Assembly (NCBI RefSeq): GCF_004358345.1
Contig: NZ_CP037952.1
Location: forward strand, 5,153,457 to 5,217,456
Origin: Parashewanella spongiae
Lineage (GTDB): Bacteria; Pseudomonadota; Gammaproteobacteria; Enterobacterales; Shewanellaceae
Length of the DNA stretch: 64,000 nt
Direction of reading: 5' to 3'
Shown: in pieces, positions 1 to 7,800 of the stretch
How positions within the stretch are numbered: position 1 is the first letter of the stretch
Layout of the letters: the number at the start of each line of letters is the position of its first letter
Translations under genes and position numbers: made by a program
Notes under the pieces: model-generated
Told to the model about the DNA's origin: nothing
The model's database searches: none
Seen by the model: only the letters and a program-made list of their open reading frames with translations

Positions 1-2
1 TA

Positions 3-1463
3 ATGATTACTTCCCTACTGATTATCGCCCCATGCCTAATAAAAGCTGCACCTTGGATTGATAGCTCCGATATTTACTTGCGCGCAGATATCCAAGCCCT
101 CGCGGACGAAGGAATTATAACCGTCCCGATAAACACCTTCCCGCTAATGTGGTCCGGTATAAGAGATGATTTATCAAACATCGATCCAACGGAGTTAACA
201 CCTGAACTTAACACCATTTTCTCTCGCGTTAATTATCGCTACAAAAGTGCAGTTAATGATCGTTATAACAAGCGTATAAAGCTTTCAGGCGCCAGTGATG
301 AAGCAAGGTTTAGACATTTTGGTTCAGATTATCGAGAGCAAGGAGAAGTCACCGCATCTTACGAAAGCTCCTCTCAGTATACCGCATTTAAATTATCGTC
401 TTCCGCATCATATCAACCTGAAGACAACAAGAGCCTTCGCTTTGATGATTCTTATTTTGCTCTAAAACTCGGCAACTGGGTTGCCAGTGTAGGCACACTT
501 GAACAGTGGTGGGGGCCAGGGTTTGATAGTTCACTGCATAAATCAACCAATGCTAGACCTTTACCATCTATTGCACTCACACGAGATAATTCACAAGCAT
601 TTGAAACTCCACTTCTATCTTGGGTGGGACCATGGACGCTCACAACAGGTTTTAGCCTATTTGAAAAAGAGCGCTTTGCCCCTAACGCATTACTTTGGAA
701 CTTTAGAGGTACAATAAAACCACTTACCCAATTGGAAATCGGCTTTTCATGGACGATGCAGTTTTGCGGTGAAGGACAAGAATGTGATTGGAAAACTTGG
801 GCTAAATCAGTTACTGGTCAGAAAGATTGCCGCAATGATACTGGAGGAGGGTGTACCAACTTCGGCAATCAAATGGCAGGTTTCGATCTTCGTTACGCCG
901 ATACTTGGTACAACATTCCCATAGGCATTTACGCCGAAAAAACCTGCGAAGACTCAAGTGGTAGTTCGCCTTTAGATATTGCCGATTGCGGTTATTTATT
1001 TGGCTTAGATAGTCGATTTTCTTTTGACGATTCTCAATATAAAATATTTTTAGAATACACAGATACCGTCGTAAGCTGCGGTGTCGGTGATGAATATTTC
1101 AACTGTTTCTATGAACACAGTACATATCGCAGCGGCTCTCGTTACTATCAACGTTCTCTTGGTAGCACTTATGATAGTGACGCGAAGGTGTATGTGATAG
1201 GACTGATAGGTCAAATTGGTAAAAACCGTGGACTCACCTCATTACTCCGTTATGCGCAGCTAAATAAAGACGGAGTGGAAGTACGCAATGGTTGGGCTCC
1301 TATTACGCCTAAAGAAGATTTATTACAACTTGAATTGAGCTATCGACAACCGTTTTTAAAAGGCATGGTCACTCTAGGTGGCACACTATCTCAATCTAAA
1401 TTTGTTGAAACTAAAGATGACATAAAAGCAACTATCCATAGTAACTACGAATACCGATTCTAG
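3..1463 (+). CDS. Capsule assembly Wzi-like outer-membrane protein (5' end possibly outside window)
   Basis: Likely an outer-membrane beta-barrel of the Wzi family, which anchors or organises surface polysaccharide. The mature N-terminus has the family's usual opening, an acidic 'WIDSSDIYLRADIQALAD' segment followed by a 'P.N.FPLMW' stretch, then many alternating aromatic/polar strands and a C-terminal aromatic residue (YRF) typical of outer-membrane barrels. Length (486 codons) is in the family range. The visible leader (residues 1-16, hydrophobic, ending at AAP) is short for a signal peptide, so the true start may lie upstream of base 1. Six or more cysteines in the middle third are unusual for a barrel and could form loop disulfides. 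The following genes make LPS core, which fits an envelope locus. Family assignment is from memory of the motif, not a search. Confidence 0.68.
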   Translation: MITSLLIIAPCLIKAAPWIDSSDIYLRADIQALADEGIITVPINTFPLMWSGIRDDLSNIDPTELTPELNTIFSRVNYRYKSAVNDRYNKRIKLSGASDEARFRHFGSDYREQGEVTASYESSSQYTAFKLSSSASYQPEDNKSLRFDDSYFALKLGNWVASVGTLEQWWGPGFDSSLHKSTNARPLPSIALTRDNSQAFETPLLSWVGPWTLTTGFSLFEKERFAPNALLWNFRGTIKPLTQLEIGFSWTMQFCGEGQECDWKTWAKSVTGQKDCRNDTGGGCTNFGNQMAGFDLRYADTWYNIPIGIYAEKTCEDSSGSSPLDIADCGYLFGLDSRFSFDDSQYKIFLEYTDTVVSCGVGDEYFNCFYEHSTYRSGSRYYQRSLGSTYDSDAKVYVIGLIGQIGKNRGLTSLLRYAQLNKDGVEVRNGWAPITPKEDLLQLELSYRQPFLKGMVTLGGTLSQSKFVETKDDIKATIHSNYEYRF

Positions 1464-1482
1464 AACTATCTAGTATCTATAC

Positions 1483-1528
1483 GGTTATGAGTTCGACTAC
1501 CTTTTATACAACAAATGAACTCATAACC
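1483..1528. terminator. Perfect 12-bp inverted repeat between convergent genes
   Basis: GGTTATGAGTTC at 1483-1494 is matched by its exact reverse complement at 1517-1528 with a 22-nt loop. It sits between the convergent Wzi-like and glycosyltransferase genes, so a bidirectional terminator is the likely role, although there is no strong T-run on either side. Confidence 0.4.
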
Positions 1529-1535
1529 ATTAAAT

Positions 1536-2552
1536 TTACGGAATTAAAGCCGTAACGTTTTCAACAGCGATACCTTGCATTAGCCCTTCACCTTTTGCTC
1601 GAGTCCCCCACGGCACACTTGTATCATGCTGCTCAGCAATCACTTGCTCATAAACACTCACCACTGAGTTTAAGCTATGATAAGGTCCAGTGCGATAAGG
1701 GTTGGAATGGGCGTATAAACCGATAACCTTTGTCCCTTGAGTTGTAGCCATATGTGCCGGCCCTGTATCTGGTGCTAAAACACAATCCGCTTGCTTTAAG
1801 ATTTCAAGCAATTGCAATAACGTGGTTTCCCCAACTAAGTTAAGCAATGATTGTTGTGCTGATGACTCAATTTTCTCAGCTAATGCTTTTTCTAAAGCCG
1901 TTGGACCACCACACAAAACGACATGGTAACCTTTCAAGACCGCATAATCTGCCACTGCAGCATATCGCTCAGGTAACCAGTTACGCTCAGCTTTACTCGC
2001 AGCAGCGCAAATGACAAGCACTTTGCCCACAGGAAAGCGTGCTTTCACCCATTCAACATCATCTTCCATCACGGGAATCGACCATTTAGGCGTGATATCA
2101 ACAACACCGATTGCTTTAGCAAACCCCATAAACCCATCTAAAACATGGGGTTGATGCTGCGGCGCTATTTTACTGTTAGTAAATAACCACTGGCCTTCTT
2201 TTGCCCTTGCTTCATCAAAACCAATTTTTACTTTTGCCCTAATCATTAATGAGGCCACGCTCGCTCTAAGCGCCACTTGCATGTGCAATAAAACATCAAA
2301 CGTTTGTCCGGATAACGCTTTGCGTAAATTAGCATAACTCCGCCAGCCTTGAGATTTATCAAAGATGACAAATTCAACATCTGGAATGTGTTTGATCAAT
2401 TGATATTCTAGTTTTCCGACCACCCAAGTTATCAACAGGTGAGGATATTGCCTCTGAATCGCTTGTACCATAGCAACCGCATGACATACATCACCAATTG
2501 CAGAAAGACGTAATACGCATAAAGATTGCTTTGAAGAAAGATCAAGACTCAT
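1536..2552 (-). CDS. Glycosyltransferase family 9 (LPS heptosyltransferase-like)
   Basis: Member of the ADP-heptose:LPS heptosyltransferase family (GT9), which adds sugars to the LPS inner core at the cytoplasmic face. The N-terminus has the family signature LCVLRLSAIGDVCHAV, and the C-terminal half has the nucleotide-sugar site 'APDTGPAHMA' followed by 'VIGLYAHSNPYRTGPY'. The reading frame extends upstream to a TTG at 2591, but the ATG at 2552 is preceded by AGGTAG and gives the normal GT9 start (MSLDLSSKQ), so I choose it. It is divergent from kdkA with about 90 bp between them, and kdtA is nearby, which supports a core-LPS role. Which heptose or other sugar it transfers cannot be told from sequence alone. 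Confidence 0.8.
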   Translation of the reverse strand: MSLDLSSKQSLCVLRLSAIGDVCHAVAMVQAIQRQYPHLLITWVVGKLEYQLIKHIPDVEFVIFDKSQGWRSYANLRKALSGQTFDVLLHMQVALRASVASLMIRAKVKIGFDEARAKEGQWLFTNSKIAPQHQPHVLDGFMGFAKAIGVVDITPKWSIPVMEDDVEWVKARFPVGKVLVICAAASKAERNWLPERYAAVADYAVLKGYHVVLCGGPTALEKALAEKIESSAQQSLLNLVGETTLLQLLEILKQADCVLAPDTGPAHMATTQGTKVIGLYAHSNPYRTGPYHSLNSVVSVYEQVIAEQHDTSVPWGTRAKGEGLMQGIAVENVTALIP

Positions 2553-2644
2553 TGGACTACCTGTTAAATAAAGCGCATTGAATTGACGCAAGTGACCGAT
2601 CTTAATGTAGAATAACCAAGAGTACCACGCCTAAACCGATAATA

Positions 2645-3361
2645 ATGCAACTAAAGAATATTAAAAACATCAGCATTGGCTACAGTAATCCTAGCCTTTA
2701 TAACCTGACACCTGAGCAATTTACCCCGTCATATTATCAGCAAAATAATAGTATTACCGGATCGTCTTCTGGACGACAAACGGCTTGGTTTATCAAAGCT
2801 GGCGATAATGAATGGGTACTCAGACATTACTGGCGTGGTGGTTTAATGGCTCGGCTGAGCAAGGATTTATATTGTTTCTCTGGTGCCCGCTATACTAGAC
2901 CGATGATGGAGCTTGGCTTACTTGAACAAATGTTTCAATTTGGTTTACCCGTACCTAGACCCATTGCGGCTAAAATTGAGCGACGTGGACTTTTTTATCG
3001 CGGCGACATTCTTATTGAACGTATAGAAAATGCGGACGATTTAGTCAAAATACTCTCCGTGCGAGCACTTAGCGATGCTGATTGGCAACAGTTAGGCAAA
3101 ACCATTGCGATATTCCATAACTATGGTGTTTGTCATGCGGATCTCAACATCAAAAATATTTTACTACAAAAAGATAAATTCTATCTGATTGATTTTGATC
3201 GCGGAGAAATGCGCACGCCAAGAGCTTATTGGCAGAAATCTAATATTGCTCGATTAAAACGCTCTTTTGCTAAAGAACAAAAAAAGCATCCCAACTTACA
3301 ATTTACTTCTGCCAACTGGCAAACTTTTATAACCGCATATCAGCAGGACATAAATACCTAA
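2645..3361 (+). CDS. kdkA: 3-deoxy-D-manno-octulosonic acid (Kdo) kinase
   Basis: Phosphorylates Kdo in the LPS inner core using ATP, a modification used in place of a second Kdo by Shewanella, Vibrio and Haemophilus. The 238-residue protein has a lipopolysaccharide-kinase fold: an N-terminal segment with 'WFIKAGDNEWVLRHYWRGG' around residues 49-67, a catalytic loop GVCHADLNIKNILL near residues 159-172 with the HxDxxxxN pattern, and a metal-binding DFDRGE near 180. Its place beside a GT9 gene and kdtA fits the pathway. Repeats begin immediately after the stop codon. Confidence 0.88.
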   Translation: MQLKNIKNISIGYSNPSLYNLTPEQFTPSYYQQNNSITGSSSGRQTAWFIKAGDNEWVLRHYWRGGLMARLSKDLYCFSGARYTRPMMELGLLEQMFQFGLPVPRPIAAKIERRGLFYRGDILIERIENADDLVKILSVRALSDADWQQLGKTIAIFHNYGVCHADLNIKNILLQKDKFYLIDFDRGEMRTPRAYWQKSNIARLKRSFAKEQKKHPNLQFTSANWQTFITAYQQDINT

Positions 3362-3832
3362 CCTAAGAAAAGTTGCGGAAGAAAGTATACCGATGAGTTC
3401 TCGTCACTCCAACGCAGGCTGGAAACGAAGTAACGACAGTTTTGTATGTCGGTAGTCTAGGGGCTGTTTATCTTTCAGGATTAAATTTTGTGCTATTTGA
3501 GCGTTTATCTGTTCAAGGCGTAAGCCGTGAAACTTAGTCATCTAAGTAAACGGGTTACAACACAGAACAGTGAATGCTCAAAAGCATCGAAAAAAGAGAG
3601 AGCGTAAATTGGTCGCTCTTTCTAAATAAAAGGTACTGCGTTATCGCTTGCTTATTTGGAATACCAAACCGCACAAGCTCTGTCTTGTATAAAACGACCA
3701 ATTTATCGCTGCAAAAATAATCACGAAAGATAAACAGCCCCTAGCGCCTTTGATTTTGTCTATAAAAGTCACTGGATACCAGCCTTCACTGGTATGGCAA
3801 AGATTGGTACTTTCTAAATCGCTAGATCCCTA
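3362..3832. repeat. Dispersed repeat B (copy 1), interrupted by repeat A
   Basis: The 470-nt gap between kdkA and kdtA holds no gene. It is one copy of repeat B, with the same left part (the CGGAAGAAAGTATACCGATG segment) and right end (GCTAGATCCC-TA) as the intact copy at 5938-6128, split at a TA by copy A1 (3460-3741). Repeat B contains the core 'AACGACAGTTTTGTATGTCG' that recurs through the window. Confidence 0.85.
3460..3741. mobile_element. MITE family A, copy 1 (282 bp, TA-flanked)
   Basis: The element has imperfect terminal inverted repeats starting GGGGCTGTTTATCTTTC and ending with the complement, and is flanked by TA at 3458-3459 and 3742-3743. The intact repeat B copy at 5938-6128 reads straight across this site (GTAGTC-TA-GTGCC) and so gives the empty-site sequence. 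No ORF. TA duplication suggests an IS630/Tc1-type parent, which is not in this window. Confidence 0.85.
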
Positions 3833-3840
3833 TGTTTTAT

Positions 3841-5106
3841 TTAACTTTTCATCAGGGCTTCAAACACAGCGTATTGTCGACTAACGGCACCTTGATTGTT
3901 TTGTACCACCACCATCGCTGATTGTTGTTGTACTTCAAGGGCTTGAGGGTGGCTCACATCGTTGATTAATACTTGAGCCAGCTCATTACTATCATTTACG
4001 ACATCGAGCGCATGTGCATCGCGTAACAGTCCACAAATATCAGTGAAATTGTATTGTGATGGCCCCATCAGCAATTTAAGGCCTATGGCCGCCGCTTCAA
4101 TCGGATTTTGCCCTCCATGCTCAATAAGAGAGCCGCCGACGTATGCCTGATCGCCTACGGCATAAAACTGTAATAATTCACCCATGGTATCCCCAAGCAG
4201 TACTTGCGTCGTCCCTGTTACAGTCTGACCATTACTTCGGCGAACAAATTTAACTTTTTTCGATGCCAGCAATTGTGCTGCGGCATCAAATTTTTCAGGA
4301 TGTCGCGGCACCATGATAAGCAATGCATCAGGAACAACTTTAATTAATTCAAGATGAGCATCAATAACAGCTTCAAATTCTCCCGGGTGTACACTACCGG
4401 CAACCCACACAGGAGCATGGTCTTTACCCCATGACTGGCGAATCTCTTGCCCTTTTGTAATCAGCTGGTCACTGATGGTGACATCAAATTTAAGACTGCC
4501 ACAGGTGGAAATTTTGATCTTATCCAAGCCCAAAGCAATAAAACGGCTGGCTTCTGTTTCAGTTTGTACTGCGACAAGAGTCAAACAATTTAACATTGGA
4601 TTAACCAGATTTTGCCATTTGTGATATTTTTCGGCTGATTTAGACGACAACCTTGCATTAGCCAGCATGACTTTCGTCCCTTGCCGATGGGCATAATGCA
4701 ATAAGTTAGGCCATAGCTCGGTCTCTAAAATGATGCAATATGCAGGGCGAACTTGCTTAATAAATCGCTTAATACATATCGGAAGATCAACAGGTAAATA
4801 ACAGTGCTGAACTTTGTCACCAAATGCTTTTAGCACTTCCGATGATCCAGTCGGGCTACTGCTCGTTATGGTCACTGTGAAATTCGGGTTACGGGCTAAG
4901 ATGGTTCGTATTAAAGGCACTGCGGCCAAAGTTTCGCCCATTGAAGCCGTATGAATTAATAGCTGAGTTGGCCGTAATTCAGTCATACCAAACCGCTCCG
5001 ACCAGCGGTGCCTATACCCGGAATGTTTAATTGCTCTTACCGCTAAATACATGATTAACAAAGGGGAAATAAGGTATAAAGAAAGAGAATACCAAAAGCG
5101 GTTCAT
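3841..5106 (-). CDS. kdtA: Kdo transferase
   Basis: WaaA/KdtA transfers Kdo from CMP-Kdo to lipid A precursor at the inner membrane (GT30 family). At 421 residues it has the usual length. An N-terminal membrane anchor (about residues 1-25) is followed by the donor-half motif 'LIHTASMGETLAAVPLI', the 'ETELWPNLL' segment, and the C-terminal 'GGSLIEHGGQNPIEAA' motif that contacts the nucleotide. Shewanella KdtA is typically monofunctional and paired with KdkA, which is present here at 2645. The gene is divergent from the TetR-family gene. Confidence 0.93.
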   Translation of the reverse strand: MNRFWYSLSLYLISPLLIMYLAVRAIKHSGYRHRWSERFGMTELRPTQLLIHTASMGETLAAVPLIRTILARNPNFTVTITSSSPTGSSEVLKAFGDKVQHCYLPVDLPICIKRFIKQVRPAYCIILETELWPNLLHYAHRQGTKVMLANARLSSKSAEKYHKWQNLVNPMLNCLTLVAVQTETEASRFIALGLDKIKISTCGSLKFDVTISDQLITKGQEIRQSWGKDHAPVWVAGSVHPGEFEAVIDAHLELIKVVPDALLIMVPRHPEKFDAAAQLLASKKVKFVRRSNGQTVTGTTQVLLGDTMGELLQFYAVGDQAYVGGSLIEHGGQNPIEAAAIGLKLLMGPSQYNFTDICGLLRDAHALDVVNDSNELAQVLINDVSHPQALEVQQQSAMVVVQNNQGAVSRQYAVFEALMKS

Positions 5107-5262
5107 TAATGAGTCCCTGTAATAGACTTTGCTTGAAGAATAACGCCAATGCTAACATATCAGCATAGAGAGCGAGAAACTGTAAATGATTGTCATCTAT
5201 TAACCATATTTTAATAGTGGTTATCATGACAGACTAATATTAAATAATTGATTGGAAGCCAG

Positions 5263-5907
5263 ATGAAAACCCGTGATAAGATAATTCAAACCAGCTTAGA
5301 GCTATTTAACGAGCACGGTGAACGCGCCATCACCACCAATCACATCGCTGCCAATTTAGGGATGAGTCCTGGCAACCTGTATTATCATTTTAGAAATAAA
5401 CAGGACATTATCCAAAGCATTTTTCAACTGTACGAAAGTAATCTTAAGAATAGTTTTCAGCCTTATGAACAACATGAAGTTAATATCGAGCTACTGATCC
5501 GATATTTTGATGCCATGTTCGATATGCTGTGGCAGTTTAGATTTTTATACGCCAATTTGACTGATATTTTGAGCCAAGATGAAGCTTTAAAAAATCGTTA
5601 TTTGGTCGCTCAGCAACGATTACTTGAGCAAGCCAGTAAAATCTTACAACAGTTATCAAAGGATGGCTTTTTACACATTAATGATGACGAACTATTGCCA
5701 TTGGCCGATACCATGAAAATGCTCATTTCATCTTGGATTGGTTATAAATTAGCTCAGTCGAAAACGACCACTGTAACTAAGGCCTGCTTATATGAAGGGG
5801 TGTTACGCATTATCATGATAACCAAAGCCTACTCGACAGAATCATCATTAGATACATTTACTAGGCTTACGAAACATTATCAGCAGCTATCTGAAGCTAC
5901 TGAATAA
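5263..5907 (+). CDS. TetR/AcrR-family transcriptional regulator
   Basis: Begins with a TetR helix-turn-helix (residues 1-50): 'KIIQTSLELFNEHGERAITT' then 'IAANLGMSPGNLYYHFRNKQ', the classic GNLYYHF recognition-helix end. The remaining ~160 residues are an all-helical ligand/dimerisation domain. The frame opens with a TTG at 5248, but the ATG at 5263 has GGAAG at a proper distance and starts at the normal position for the family. It is divergent from kdtA. The ligand and targets are unknown; a role in envelope or lipid genes would be a guess from position only. Confidence 0.85.
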   Translation: MKTRDKIIQTSLELFNEHGERAITTNHIAANLGMSPGNLYYHFRNKQDIIQSIFQLYESNLKNSFQPYEQHEVNIELLIRYFDAMFDMLWQFRFLYANLTDILSQDEALKNRYLVAQQRLLEQASKILQQLSKDGFLHINDDELLPLADTMKMLISSWIGYKLAQSKTTTVTKACLYEGVLRIIMITKAYSTESSLDTFTRLTKHYQQLSEATE

Positions 5908-5937
5908 TCATAGAATTTGCTCACTTAACGTCCGTAC

Positions 5938-6128
5938 ATGACTTAAGGAAAGTTTCGGAAGAAAGTATACCGATGAGTTTTCGTCACTCCAGCGCAGGCA
6001 GGAAACGAAGTAACGACAGTTTTGTATGTCGGTAGTCTAGTGCCTTTGATTTTGTCTATAAAAGTCACTGGATACCAGCCTTCGCTGGTATGACAAAGGT
6101 TGGTACTTTCTAAATAGCTAGATCCCTA
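5938..6128. repeat. Dispersed repeat B (copy 2, intact)
   Basis: Fills the gap between the TetR gene and the next gene. It runs from TA-AGGAAAGTTTCGG to CTAGATCCC-TA and is uninterrupted at the TA where copy A1 sits in copy 1. It contains a small inner palindrome (ATACCAGCCTTCGCTGGTAT) shared with repeat F. Confidence 0.8.
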
Positions 6129-6145
6129 AAGTGAGCAATGGTTAT

Positions 6146-6622
6146 CTAACGTTTAAACTGACATTGGGCATAATCATGAATTGAAGGCCCCTCTACACCA
6201 CATTTTAGACACACCCACTCTTTATGTCGCGCTTTCCATTCTTTTTTATGAAATCCAAAACGCATATCCATACCCATTTTTAGTTTATGTTCTAAAAACT
6301 GTAATCGGTTATGTAACCAACGACAACTGGGATCATTCGCGATACTTGCTCTAGAGTGAAGCATTTCTTTACGAGATAAGTCTTTAAAAAAACGCGGCTT
6401 AGTCTGTTCATTTTGCGAATTATTATCCACAACACTTACTGCACCCTCAAAATGACTGTTGTTATCATCTTTTGGTATCTTCAGAGGTTGCCCTTGATCA
6501 TCTGTAGCTGAATTAAGTCGCAAACTTTTAGCTCTCAAATCTTGTCCTTTAGCATGAGGAATAGTCGCTAAAAAAGCACATAAAAAAACAATAACAACCC
6601 GATTTGAAAGCACAAATGACAT
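6146..6622 (-). CDS. Small exported protein of unknown function
   Basis: Not recognised. The 158-residue product opens with a clear signal peptide (positively charged start, hydrophobic residues about 9-22, likely cleavage near A-K-G-Q-D at 24-27), then an acidic, low-complexity linker to about residue 85. A compact basic C-terminal region (about 97-158) has four cysteines, aromatic residues and the pattern 'CRWLHNRLQFLEHKL...WVCLKC...CQ', suggesting a small periplasmic domain with disulfides or bound metal. It stands alone between repeats B and F. A real gene is likely because the signal peptide and the cysteine domain are both in one frame. Confidence 0.6.
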   Translation of the reverse strand: MSFVLSNRVVIVFLCAFLATIPHAKGQDLRAKSLRLNSATDDQGQPLKIPKDDNNSHFEGAVSVVDNNSQNEQTKPRFFKDLSRKEMLHSRASIANDPSCRWLHNRLQFLEHKLKMGMDMRFGFHKKEWKARHKEWVCLKCGVEGPSIHDYAQCQFKR

Positions 6623-6688
6623 GGTTAAATCCTTTTATTTTCAAGTCTAAGTTCTTCCTGATGACCTACAAGGTTCTGCTAACTTTGC

Positions 6689-6769
6689 CGTCATTCCAGC
6701 GAAAGCTGGAATCTAGCGACTTTCTCTTTTCTTGGAAAAGACACAGGATACCAGCCTGCGCTGGTATTA
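6689..6769. repeat. Palindromic repeat F (copy 1)
   Basis: Two inward-facing palindromes, CCAGCGAAAGCTGG and ATACCAGCCTGCGCTGGTAT, separated by a 'TTTCTCTTTTCTTGG' linker. Related copies are at 43983-44343 (split by MITE A) and 61252-61344. These look like extragenic palindromes of the Vibrionales/Alteromonadales type. Confidence 0.65.
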
Positions 6770-7039
6770 CGATATAGCAACCATATAGATCAATGAGTTA
6801 TTTCTGATCTCGTAATCAGAAAATTCTTTAAATAAAGTGTAGTCCTCCGTTGTAAAGTTTTCGAATTTACCGATGAGTTTTAAAAAAAAAGTAACGTTCA
6901 TTCCAGCAAGAGATTGTTTTGCTTGATCATATTTGTCTTGATTAAATGCGCTTCGTGACCTACTTGAATAAGCCGTATAAACGCCTACATGAATATTTTT
7001 TGAGATTGGGTAACTAATTCAACACCGACTTCATAATCC
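6767..7039 (-). pseudogene. Decayed 3' gene fragment trapped between repeats F and G
   Basis: On the minus strand, one frame reads DYEVGVELVTQSQK from 7039 and, after a one-base shift in a run of six A at about 6993-6998, another frame reads about 70 sense codons beginning NIHVGVYTAYSSRSRSAF and ending NSLIYMVAIS before TAA at 6767-6769. The alternating hydrophobic pattern and sensible composition on either side of the shift look like old coding sequence. The upstream part is cut by MITE G (7040) and the stop lies at the edge of repeat F. The family is not recognised. Confidence 0.35.
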
Positions 7040-7298
7040 TAAATATATCGGTTGGGAGCGTTCATATACGCAGAAAAAATTACCTATAGCAAGGCTATGA
7101 ATAGCAGCAAGTATTGGTTATCGACATACAAAACTGTCGTTACTTCGTTTCTACTTGCAAAATTTATAACGAAGCTAGCGGTGATTTTGGCAAGTATATG
7201 AATGTTCAGCACTCACCTGATGGTCAATTCGGGTTGTTTAATCTTGTATTTAACTTCAATAGATTAAAGTTAAATTGTGCGTTCAACCGATTTATTTA
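7040..7298. mobile_element. MITE family G, copy 1
   Basis: Ends CCTAAATATATCGGTTGGGA and its imperfect complement CAACCGATTTATTTAGG, about 260 bp, flanked by near-identical ATAAT/ATTAT. The interior (a 'TCTACTTGCAAAA' stretch onward) resembles family C, so the two families probably share an ancestor with different termini. A 61-codon ORF inside it is not a gene. Confidence 0.6.
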
Positions 7299-7427
7299 GG
7301 ATTATTGAGCAATAAATAGTAATCAATGGCGCGCATAATAAAGACTAATCATCACAAGGTTTAGCGAAAAAGATGGAACTGTGATCTGCATTAGATGCTA
7401 ATTATTAATTCTACGGAGCATGCATTA

Positions 7428-7722
7428 TACCAATTACAGTAATTAATCTCTCACTCAGCAAGAGATAAAGGTTTTCAGTACAAGGCGCATGTTCGAAGTA
7501 ATATCGGGATAATTCAAGAACGTGCAACGCAGTAATGGAAACCTTTAGCCTAGCCCTTCGGGAGCTTGTATGCGCAAAAATTACTTCATAAAATTATCTC
7601 AACGTAGCAATGTAATAACGACAGTTTTGTATGTCGGTAATAACTATGTTTTCACTAATTTCGTTTGTACTTTGTGCGCATACATAGCTCTGAGTTGAGC
7701 ATTTAATTACTGTAATTGGTAT
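7428..7722. mobile_element. MITE family D, copy 1
   Basis: Starts TACCAATTACAGTAATTAA and ends with its complement, flanked on both sides by TTA. About 295 bp. The interior contains the GTAACGACAGTTTTGTATG core seen in repeat B. Apart from this element, 7299-7736 holds nothing I recognise. Confidence 0.8.
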
Positions 7723-7736
7723 TATTATTGGTTAAC

Positions 7737-7764
7737 CTTGATATTTGACCTCCTCGCCCTTATT
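7737..7764 (+). promoter_or_regulatory. Possible sigma-32-type promoter of prlC
   Basis: CTTGAT at 7737-7742 and CCCTTATT at 7757-7764 with a 14-nt spacer, 36 nt before the prlC start. It resembles the heat-shock consensus CTTGAA-N14-CCCCATNT. E. coli prlC is known to be a heat-shock gene, which makes the match more believable, but the -10 has mismatches. Confidence 0.4.
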
Positions 7765-7800
7765 AACAGAATTAGCGTCATAAATTCTTAGAGGACACCT

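Noticed and set aside
7114-7299. 61-codon plus-strand ORF
   Set aside because: Lies wholly inside MITE G; its sequence is the repeat interior.
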